From Streptomyces sp. NBC_01717 (GTDB taxonomy: Bacteria > Actinomycetota > Actinomycetes > Streptomycetales > Streptomycetaceae): a DNA stretch of 64,000 nt. Positions 57,630-64,000 of this stretch are shown piece by piece. The notes below the pieces were generated by a model. The model was given only the letters and a program-made list of their open reading frames with translations. It had not been told where the DNA came from and searched no databases. The first letter of the stretch is position 1, and each line of letters starts with the position of its first letter. Both the position numbers and the translations under genes were made by a program. Location of the stretch: positions 5,952,001 through 6,016,000 of the forward strand of contig NZ_CP109178.1 in assembly GCF_036248255.1 (NCBI RefSeq), given 5' to 3'.

Positions 57630-58538
57630 CTACGCCAGCCCCACCCTCGCTCCCCGCCCCTGAAGGGCCGTCACCGCCGCCGTGATCGCCGGTCGCCGAG
57701 CCGCCTCCGTACGCCACACCGCGTACAGCCTCCGCACCGGCACGGGATCGAGACGCACCGCCACCACCCCGGCCGGCAGCGGCCCGCGCCCCAGCCGCGG
57801 GATCATCGCGACGCCGAGACCGGCGGCGAGCAGCGCCAACTGGGTGTGGTTCTCCTCCGCCTGGTGCCGGATGTCCGGCTCGTAACCCGCCGCCCGCAGC
57901 GTCCGTACGAGCCAGTCGTGGCAGACCGTCCCCGGTGGCTGGCAGATCCACCGCTCCTTCGCCAGCTCCTCGCGCCGCACGTCGTCCCGCCCGGCGAGCC
58001 GGTGGCCCTCGGGCACCAGCAGATCGCACCGGTCGTCGCCGATCACCGCCTGCGCCACACCCTCCGGGGCAGGCAGCGGGGCGATGTCCCAGTCGTGCGC
58101 GACCGCCAGGTCGATCACGCCCTTGGTCACCAGATCGACGGACAGATGCGGATCGACCTCGGTCAGCCGGACGTCCAGGGCCGGGTGGTCCTGCTCCAGC
58201 TCGGCCAGCACAGCGGGCAGCAGACCACGCGCCGCGGAGGCGAAGGCGCCGATCGACAGCCGCCCGGTGGGCAGCCCGCGACGCTCCTCCAGCGTCGTCT
58301 CGGCACGCTCGACGATCGCCAGCAACTGCTGGGCAGTGGCGGCGAGATGGAGCGCCTCCTCGGTGAGCGCGACACCGCGACCGCGCCGTTCCAGCAGTGT
58401 GGTGCGGGTCTCCCGCTCCAGCTTGGTGATCTGCTGGGAGACCGCCGACGGGGTGTAGCCGAGAGCTGCCGCGGCGCCCGCGACGGAGCCGTGGACGGAG
58501 ATGGCGTGCAGGGCGCGCAGTCGGGACAGATCGAGCAC
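57630..58538 (-). CDS. LysR-family transcriptional regulator
   Basis: 302-residue LysR regulator. The N-terminal helix-turn-helix is in GSVAGAAAALGYTPSAVSQQI, followed by LERETRTTLLERRGRGV, and an effector domain similar to ArgP/CatR types. The gene is divergent from an EamA transporter gene with a 100-base gap, so it is the likely activator of that gene; the effector is unknown. The gap contains A+T-richer sequence (CCGATTCATTAGCGAAGCTC) where a T-N11-A site could lie. Confidence 0.9.
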   Translation of the reverse strand: MLDLSRLRALHAISVHGSVAGAAAALGYTPSAVSQQITKLERETRTTLLERRGRGVALTEEALHLAATAQQLLAIVERAETTLEERRGLPTGRLSIGAFASAARGLLPAVLAELEQDHPALDVRLTEVDPHLSVDLVTKGVIDLAVAHDWDIAPLPAPEGVAQAVIGDDRCDLLVPEGHRLAGRDDVRREELAKERWICQPPGTVCHDWLVRTLRAAGYEPDIRHQAEENHTQLALLAAGLGVAMIPRLGRGPLPAGVVAVRLDPVPVRRLYAVWRTEAARRPAITAAVTALQGRGARVGLA

Positions 58539-58638
58539 CGGAACCCCCCGGACCTTGCCGATTCATTAGCGAAGCTCAATTCCACCATGAAGAAGTCCGC
58601 GCTGGTGCTACATGGTCCGGGCAGGTGATCCTCGGTCC

Positions 58639-59547
58639 ATGCGTCCCCTTCACATAGCCCTGGCCGCCCTGGTGGCTGCCGTCTGGGGTGTCAACTTCGT
58701 CGTCATCGAGGTCGGTCTCGGCCACTTCCCGCCGCTGCTCTTCTCCGCTCTGCGGTTCCTGGTCGCTGCCCTGCCCGCGGTGTTCTTCGTCGGACGCCCC
58801 AAGGTCGCCGTGAAGTGGATCGTGGGCGTCGGACTCGTCCTCGGAGTGGCGAAGTTCGGGCTGCTCTTCATCGGCATGGACCGGGGGATGCCCGCCGGAC
58901 TCTCTTCCCTGGTGCTTCAGGTCCAGGCGGTCTTCACGGCCCTGTTCGCGGCGCCGGCACTCGGTGAACGACCGGGCAGGGTAAGGGTGCTGGGTATGGC
59001 GGTGGCGCTCGCGGGCATCGGGGTGGCGGCGGTCGACGAGGGTGCGAGCGGCCCCGTGCTCGCCTTCGTCCTGGTGATCGCGGCGGCGGCCTGCTGGGGC
59101 GTGTCCAACGTCCTGACCCGCAAGGCCGCCCCGCCGGACTCCCTCAACTTCATGGTGTGGGTCTCGACCGTGCCGGTACTGCCGCTGCTCGGTCTCTCCC
59201 TCCTCTTCGAAGGCTGGGACCGCGACGCCGACGCGCTCGCCGCGCTGGACTGGAGCGGCGTCGGCATCATCGTGTACGTCGCCTGGATCACGACGGTCTT
59301 CGGCTTCGGGGCGTGGGGCTTCCTGCTACGTCACCACCCGGCGTCGTCCGTGGCGCCGTTCACCCTGCTCGTCCCGGTGTTCGGGATGTCATCGGCGGCG
59401 CTGCTGCTCGACGAGTCGGTGAGCCCACTGCGGTGGTGTGCGGCGGCGCTGCTGGTGGGCGGGGTGGCGCTGACATCTCTGGCGGGGGCTCGCCGGCCGC
59501 GTCCCGCGACGACGGAGACCGCGGAACCGCAGCCGGCGGGTGCCTGA
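58639..59547 (+). CDS. EamA/DMT-family transporter
   Basis: 302-residue ten-helix transporter with two EamA repeats. It begins MRPLHIALAALVAAVWGVNF with the classic WG(x)NF; the second repeat starts at FVLVIAAAACWGVSNVLTR. Homologs export amino acids such as cysteine or O-acetylserine, but substrate is not determined. ATG 58639 is chosen because the first helix begins just after it. Controlled probably by the divergent LysR. Confidence 0.88.
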   Translation: MRPLHIALAALVAAVWGVNFVVIEVGLGHFPPLLFSALRFLVAALPAVFFVGRPKVAVKWIVGVGLVLGVAKFGLLFIGMDRGMPAGLSSLVLQVQAVFTALFAAPALGERPGRVRVLGMAVALAGIGVAAVDEGASGPVLAFVLVIAAAACWGVSNVLTRKAAPPDSLNFMVWVSTVPVLPLLGLSLLFEGWDRDADALAALDWSGVGIIVYVAWITTVFGFGAWGFLLRHHPASSVAPFTLLVPVFGMSSAALLLDESVSPLRWCAAALLVGGVALTSLAGARRPRPATTETAEPQPAGA

Positions 59548-59557
59548 ACCCGGGCAC

Positions 59558-60346
59558 CTACTCCTTCGGCGCGCCCAGCCGCAGCAGATGGTCGCGTCCC
59601 GCGCTCAGCAGCCCGGGCAGGTCGGCCGCGCCCGGGTGCCAGCGCTTCTCGTACTCCCAGCAGACCCAGCTGTCCGGTTCCAGGGTGTCCAGGCACGCCC
59701 GGAGCGGCAGCACCCCGGCGCCGAGGGGCAGCGGAGTGAGATCGTCCGCCGACGCGATGTCCTTCACCTGTACGTATCCCAGGTGCGGGGCGAGAACCGC
59801 ATGGCTCGCGACCGGCTCCTCGCCGGCCAGCCAGGTGTGCATGATGTCCCACAGCGCACCGACCTGCCGGTGCCCGACCGTCCCCACGACACGGGCCACG
59901 GCGGCCCCGGCCCGGTGTGAGTCATGGGTCTCCAGGAGGATCCGTACGCCCAGATCGGCGGCGTGCGGAGCGGCGGCGCCCAGCCGACGGGCGGCGTTCG
60001 CATCGGCCGTGTCCGGGTCCAGCCCGCCACCCCCGGGGAAGACCCGGACATTCGACGCGCCGATATCCCGTGCCAGCTCCACCAGGCCGGCGAGCTCGTC
60101 CAGCACCGGCTGGTCGTCTCCCTCGGCGGCGACCCGGACGTACCCGGCGACGGTCAGGATCTCGACACCGCCCCGCTTGAACCCATCGGCCACATCGGCG
60201 CGTTCGGCCGACGAGAGCCCCGGGTGCACCGGCTCCTCGGGGTGGGCGCGCAGCTCCACCCCCTGATAGCCGTGCTCGACGGCGAGCCGGATGACGTCGG
60301 CGACCGGCATCCCCGGCACTCCGAGGGTCGAGAAAGCGAGCTTCAC
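59558..60346 (-). CDS. Xylose-isomerase-like TIM-barrel sugar isomerase/epimerase
   Basis: 262-residue AP_endonuc_2 family protein. Elements are VKLAFSTLGVPG, GYQGVELRAHPEE, ILLETHDSH with acidic ligand, LWDIMHTW and GYVQVKDIASAD. GTG 60346 follows GGAAGGAAAACGCAC. It reads away from the LacI gene next to it and converges on the EamA gene with a 10-base gap. It may act with the terminal sugar locus, which contains a second member of the same fold at the right edge. Confidence 0.83.
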   Translation of the reverse strand: MKLAFSTLGVPGMPVADVIRLAVEHGYQGVELRAHPEEPVHPGLSSAERADVADGFKRGGVEILTVAGYVRVAAEGDDQPVLDELAGLVELARDIGASNVRVFPGGGGLDPDTADANAARRLGAAAPHAADLGVRILLETHDSHRAGAAVARVVGTVGHRQVGALWDIMHTWLAGEEPVASHAVLAPHLGYVQVKDIASADDLTPLPLGAGVLPLRACLDTLEPDSWVCWEYEKRWHPGAADLPGLLSAGRDHLLRLGAPKE

Positions 60347-60467
60347 GTGCGTTTTCCTTCCGTCGGTACGTGCCCCTGCGCCGTACGGACCGGACAGTGG
60401 TCCGCACATCATCGGCCCACGGCACGCAGTACGCGTACCCCCGACCCGGCGGCGGAACCCGGCCGGG

Positions 60468-61532
60468 TCACTTCCGCGGTGGCGCCGTCGACCCTCGGAC
60501 CATCAGCTCCGCCGCGATCGTCGCGATGCCCCCCGGCGGCGGGGTCTCCTTGCCCATCGCCAGCCGGCCCGCCCGTGCCCCCGCCTCGAACAGCGGCAGT
60601 CGTACGGTCGTCAGCGCGGGAACCGCGTCCACCGAGAACGGCAGGTCGTCGAAGCCGGCCACGGAGATGTCCTCGGGGATGCGGAAGCCGCGGTCCCGGA
60701 TCGCCGCGCTCGCGCCCAGGGCCACCGTGTCGTTGGCGGCGACGATCGCCGTCACCTGCGGTTCGCGGCGCAGGAGTTCGAGCGTCGCGTCGTAACCGGA
60801 CCGGCGGTCGTACGGGCCGTGCACGGTGAGGCGCTCCTCGTCGCCGCCCAGCCCGGCATCCTGCATCGCCTCCTGGTGACCTTCCAGCCGGTGACGGGTC
60901 GTCGTCCGCTCCAGGGGGCCCGCCACATACCCGATCCGCCGGTGGCCGAGCGAGAGCAGGTGCTCGGTGAGGCGCCGGCCACCGCCCCGGTTGTCGAAGG
61001 CGAGCGCCGCCACGATCGCCTCGCCCTCCGGCAGCGGCGGCCGTCCGCACAGCACCACCCGGGTCCCCGCGTCCGCGAGTTTCGCCAGCTTCGCGTTCAT
61101 CGCGGCCTGGTGCGCCGGGTCCTCCACGGCGCCGCCGGTGAGGATGACGGCTGCGGCGCGCTGGCGCTGGAGCAGAGTGAGGTAGGTGAGTTCGCGTTCG
61201 GGGGAGCCGCCGGTGTTGCAGACGACGGCGAGCTTCTCGCCCCCGGCCCGCCCGGAGCCGTCGCCCGGCCCGCCGATCTCGGTCTGCGCCGCCCCGGCCA
61301 TGATTCCGAAGAACGGGTCGGCGATGTCGTTGACCAGGATGCCGACCAGGTCGGACGTGGCGGCGGCGAGCGAACTGGCCGGTCCGTTCAGTACGTAGTC
61401 GAGGTCGTCCACCGCGCGCAGCACCCGCTCCCGGGTGGATGCCGCGACCGGGTAGTTGCCGTTGAGCACGCGGGACACGGTGGCGGGCGACACCCGGGCG
61501 CGGGCCGCCACATCCGCCAGGGTGACTGTCAT
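60468..61532 (-). CDS. LacI-family regulator of the sugar locus
   Basis: 354-residue LacI repressor. The helix-turn-helix is TLADVAARARVSPATVSRVL at the N terminus; the sugar-binding lobes follow (LVGILVNDIADPFFGIMAGA; DISVAGFDDLPFSVDAVPALTTV). ATG 61532 has GGAGG upstream. A GAAAGCGCTTGC dyad lies in the divergent gap. It probably represses the oxidoreductase operon that starts at 61640. The ligand is unknown. Confidence 0.9.
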   Translation of the reverse strand: MTVTLADVAARARVSPATVSRVLNGNYPVAASTRERVLRAVDDLDYVLNGPASSLAAATSDLVGILVNDIADPFFGIMAGAAQTEIGGPGDGSGRAGGEKLAVVCNTGGSPERELTYLTLLQRQRAAAVILTGGAVEDPAHQAAMNAKLAKLADAGTRVVLCGRPPLPEGEAIVAALAFDNRGGGRRLTEHLLSLGHRRIGYVAGPLERTTTRHRLEGHQEAMQDAGLGGDEERLTVHGPYDRRSGYDATLELLRREPQVTAIVAANDTVALGASAAIRDRGFRIPEDISVAGFDDLPFSVDAVPALTTVRLPLFEAGARAGRLAMGKETPPPGGIATIAAELMVRGSTAPPRK

Positions 61533-61603
61533 CGCATCCTCCGAGGGTTTTGGACCGGGCCCTCTTGTCCAGGCCGCTGTCGGCAGGCTAGCGTCATACC
61601 GCA

Positions 61604-61619
61604 TAGAAAGCGCTTGCTA
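61604..61619. promoter_or_regulatory. Candidate LacI operator in divergent gap
   Basis: TAGAAAGCGCTTGCTA centres on the perfect AAGCGCTT (61608-61615), a typical LacI-family core with a central CG. It lies 25 bases before the GTG at 61640, in a position to repress that operon. Confidence 0.6.
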
Positions 61620-61639
61620 CCGCTGTATGGAGGAACTTC

Positions 61640-62791
61640 GTGACACGCAGGACAGTGCGCATCGCCATGAACGGCGTCACGGGGCGCATGGGATACCGGC
61701 AGCACCTGGTGCGCTCGATCCTCGCGATCCGCGAACAGGGCGGCCTCGACCTCGGCGACGGCGAGGTGCTGTGGCCCGAACCCGTCCTCGTCGGCCGCCG
61801 CGCCCACGCGCTGGAGGAACTCGCCGCTCAGCACGGTCTGACCGAGTGGTCGACCGACCTCGACGCGGTCCTCGCGGACGAGTCGATCGACATCTACTTC
61901 GACGCCCAGGTCACCTCGGCCCGCGTCGAAGCGATCAAGAAGGCGATCGCCGCGGGCAAGCACATCTACACCGAGAAGCCCACCGCCACGGACGTCGAGG
62001 GTGCCCTGGAGCTGGCCCGTCTCGCCCGCGACGCCGGGATAAAGCACGGTGTCGTCCAGGACAAGATCTTCCTGCCGGGTCTGCTGAAGCTGAAGCGCCT
62101 CATCGACGGCGGCTTCTTCGGCGAGATCCTCTCCGTGCGCGGCGAGTTCGGCTACTGGGTCTTCGAGGGCGACTGGCAGGAGGCCCAGCGCCCGTCCTGG
62201 AACTACCGGGCCGAGGACGGCGGCGGCATCGTCGTCGACATGTTCCCGCACTGGGAGTACGTACTCCACGAGCTGTTCGGCCAGGTCAAGACCGTCCAGG
62301 CACACGTCCAGACGCACATCCCGCAGCGTTGGGACGAGCAGGGGAAGCCGTACGCCGCCACCGCCGACGACGCCGCCTACGGCATCTTCCAGCTGGCGAG
62401 CGGCGCCGTCGCCCAGATCAACTCCTCCTGGGCCGTGCGCGTCAACCGCGACGAGCTCGTCGAGTTCCAGGTCGACGGAACCCACGGCTCCGCCGTCGCC
62501 GGACTCCGTAACTGCCGCGTCCAGCATCGCTCGGCCACCCCCAAGCCGGTCTGGAACCCCGACCTCCCGGTCACCGAGCCGTTCCGCGACCAGTGGCAGG
62601 AAGTCCCCGACAACGCCGTCTTCGACAACGGCTTCAAGGCCCAGTGGGAGCTCTTCCTGCGCCACATCGTGCTCGACGAGCCGTACACCTGGGACCTGAT
62701 GGCCGGCGCCCGCGGCGTGCAGCTCGCCGAGCTCGGGCTCAAGTCCTCCGCCGAGGGCCGGCGCCTCGACGTACCGGAGCTGACGCTGTGA
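61640..62791 (+). CDS. Gfo/Idh/MocA-family oxidoreductase
   Basis: 383-residue NAD(P)-dependent sugar or polyol dehydrogenase. The Rossmann fold opens with RIAMNGVTGRMGYRQHLVRS. The family EKP motif appears as IYTEKPTATDVEG. The C-terminal dimerisation sheet follows residue 150. GTG 61640 has GAGGAAC upstream. The stop overlaps the DUF993 gene start (GTGA). Its likely chemistry is C3- or C2-oxidation of a sugar or inositol-type ring. Confidence 0.88.
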   Translation: MTRRTVRIAMNGVTGRMGYRQHLVRSILAIREQGGLDLGDGEVLWPEPVLVGRRAHALEELAAQHGLTEWSTDLDAVLADESIDIYFDAQVTSARVEAIKKAIAAGKHIYTEKPTATDVEGALELARLARDAGIKHGVVQDKIFLPGLLKLKRLIDGGFFGEILSVRGEFGYWVFEGDWQEAQRPSWNYRAEDGGGIVVDMFPHWEYVLHELFGQVKTVQAHVQTHIPQRWDEQGKPYAATADDAAYGIFQLASGAVAQINSSWAVRVNRDELVEFQVDGTHGSAVAGLRNCRVQHRSATPKPVWNPDLPVTEPFRDQWQEVPDNAVFDNGFKAQWELFLRHIVLDEPYTWDLMAGARGVQLAELGLKSSAEGRRLDVPELTL

Positions 62792-63933
62792 CGATCCACC
62801 TCCCGCAGGGCCCGTACGAACCCCGCACCACCCCGCTCGACCTCGCTCCGGGCGGGTCACCGCTCGTCTCCCGTACGGTCTTCTCCGCCGCGCATGTCGT
62901 CGCCGACCCGTACGCCGACGTCAGCCCCGACGGCCCCGCTGCCGTCGACTGGGACGCCACCCTCGCCTTCCGTCGCCACCTCTGGTCGCACGGCCTCGGT
63001 GTCGCCGAAGCCATGGACACCGCACAGCGCGGCATGGGCCTGGACTGGACGGGCGCCGCCGAACTGATCCGCCGCTCCGCCGCCGAGGCGAAGGCGGTCA
63101 GCGGCCGGATCGCCTGCGGCGTCGGCACCGACCAACTTCCCGCCGGCCCGGCCACGCTCGCCGAGGTGAAGGCCGCGTACGAGGAACAGCTCGCCCTGGT
63201 CGAGGAGAGCGGCGCCCAGGCCATCCTGATGGCGTCCCGCGCCCTCGCCGCCGCGGCGAACGGCCCCGAGGACTACCTGGAGACGTACGCACACCTGCTG
63301 CGCCAGGCCTCGGAGCCGGTCGTCCTGCACTGGCTCGGCCCGATGTTCGACCCGGGTCTGGAGGGCTACTGGGGTTCGACGGACCTCGACGCCGCCACCG
63401 ACACGTTCCTGAAGGTCATCGCGGAACACCCGGACAAGGTCGACGGCATCAAGATCTCGCTCCTCGACGCCGAGCGTGAGATCGACGTACGCCGCCACCT
63501 TCCCGGCGGTGTGCGCTGCTACACCGGCGACGACTTCAACTACCCCGAGCTGATCGCGGGCGACGACCGCGGCTTCAGCCACGCGCTGCTCGGCATCTTC
63601 GACCCGCTCGGTCCGCTGGCCGCCCACGCGGTGCGCGTCCTGGACACCGGGGACGTCCAAGGCTTCCGTGAACTCCTCGACCCGACGGTCGAGTTGTCCC
63701 GGCACCTCTTCCGGACGCCCACCCGCTTCTACAAGACGGGCGTGGTCTTCCTCGCCTGGCTGGCCGGCCACCAGGACCACTTCACGATGGTCGGCGGCCT
63801 CCAGTCCGCCCGCTCGCTGCCGCACCTGGCGAAGGCGTACGAACTCGCCGACCGGCTGGGCCTGTTCCCCGAGCCGGAGCTGGCCGAATCCCGGATGCGC
63901 GCCCTGCTCACGGTCAACGGAGGTGTCCGATGA
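62788..63933 (+). CDS. DUF993 protein, dihydrodipicolinate-synthase fold
   Basis: 381-residue TIM-barrel protein of the DUF993/DHDPS-like superfamily. The Schiff-base lysine is likely in KVDGIKISLLDAER; VVLHWLGPMFDPG may supply the Tyr/His-type partner region. Larger than DHDPS (about 300 residues) by N-terminal and C-terminal extensions. GTG 62788 overlaps the previous stop, and its own stop overlaps the next start (ATGA). An aldol cleavage role is inferred, not shown. Confidence 0.82.
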   Translation: MTIHLPQGPYEPRTTPLDLAPGGSPLVSRTVFSAAHVVADPYADVSPDGPAAVDWDATLAFRRHLWSHGLGVAEAMDTAQRGMGLDWTGAAELIRRSAAEAKAVSGRIACGVGTDQLPAGPATLAEVKAAYEEQLALVEESGAQAILMASRALAAAANGPEDYLETYAHLLRQASEPVVLHWLGPMFDPGLEGYWGSTDLDAATDTFLKVIAEHPDKVDGIKISLLDAEREIDVRRHLPGGVRCYTGDDFNYPELIAGDDRGFSHALLGIFDPLGPLAAHAVRVLDTGDVQGFRELLDPTVELSRHLFRTPTRFYKTGVVFLAWLAGHQDHFTMVGGLQSARSLPHLAKAYELADRLGLFPEPELAESRMRALLTVNGGVR

Positions 63934-64000
63934 CGGACCTGTCGCGTCTGAGCATCAACCAGGAGACCATCAAGCAGTGGTCGCTGCCCGAGCTCACCGA
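63930..64000 (+). CDS. Xylose-isomerase-like protein, N-terminal fragment
   Basis: Only the first 23 residues are inside the window (MTDLSRLSINQETIKQWSLP then ELT); the gene runs off the right edge. The pattern and operon position suggest a sugar phosphate isomerase/epimerase of the AP_endonuc_2 family. It overlaps the DUF993 gene by four bases (ATGA at 63930). Identification is tentative because no catalytic motif is visible. Confidence 0.65.
   Translation, partial: MTDLSRLSINQETIKQWSLPELT

Overview
The window is chromosomal DNA from a Streptomyces species. Evidence for this is the very high G+C with strong third-codon-position G/C bias, GTG starts, many secreted hydrolases, an adpA gene carrying a TTA codon next to ornA, a complete desABCD desferrioxamine cluster, and textbook CebR operators. 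Gene content and order follow a conserved core segment of Streptomyces chromosomes. I see no insertion sequence, prophage, integrase or CRISPR array, and most of the DNA is tightly packed core genome.

Layout. 1-4.2 kb: start of a divergent membrane protein gene, an OmpR-type two-component pair, and a secreted CBM2-GH18 chitinase. 5.0-11.4 kb: the cellobiose/cellotriose uptake cluster cebE-cebF-cebG-bglC plus cebR, with three CebR operators and three intercistronic hairpins. 11.5-15.9 kb: tRNA-His, ornA, adpA with a long upstream control region, a universal stress protein and an acetate-transporter-family membrane protein. 16-20 kb: glmS, a small conserved protein and a secreted GH20 beta-N-acetylhexosaminidase with a candidate DasR site. 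20.1-27.4 kb: the siderophore locus desD-desC-desB-desA, a siderophore reductase and the siderophore-binding lipoprotein, with two iron boxes. 27.5-35.1 kb: two small genes, then a leucine/isovalerate degradation operon (acyl-CoA dehydrogenase, HMG-CoA lyase, methylcrotonyl-CoA carboxylase subunits) facing its probable TetR repressor across a twin operator. 35.1-38.5 kb: a decayed, gene-poor stretch, two small export-type genes, a truncated acetyltransferase and a phosphatase-like gene. 38.5-47.8 kb: cation-diffusion transporter, thioesterase, acyl-CoA dehydrogenase, a PucR regulator, and a symporter-ureohydrolase-ThDP enzyme operon. 48-57.4 kb: secreted beta-lactamase-fold protein, a giant fused ABC exporter, two divergent small secreted proteins, an S37-type peptidase and a GH3 NagZ-like glycosidase. 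57.6-64 kb: LysR/EamA divergent pair, then a LacI-controlled sugar locus with an oxidoreductase, a DUF993 aldolase-fold protein and two xylose-isomerase-like TIM-barrel proteins, the last cut by the window edge.

How it works together. Several units feed on polymers in soil: chitin (GH18, GH20, GH3, with glmS and candidate DasR sites linking to amino-sugar control) and cellulose (ceb). Iron acquisition is self-contained (synthesis, uptake, reductive release). Two loci look the least described: the ureohydrolase plus ThDP-enzyme operon, which I read as a possible 2-ketoarginine to guanidinobutyrate route, and the terminal LacI/Gfo-Idh-MocA/DUF993/isomerase locus of unknown substrate. Functional names rest on reading motifs and on remembered families; no database search was run.
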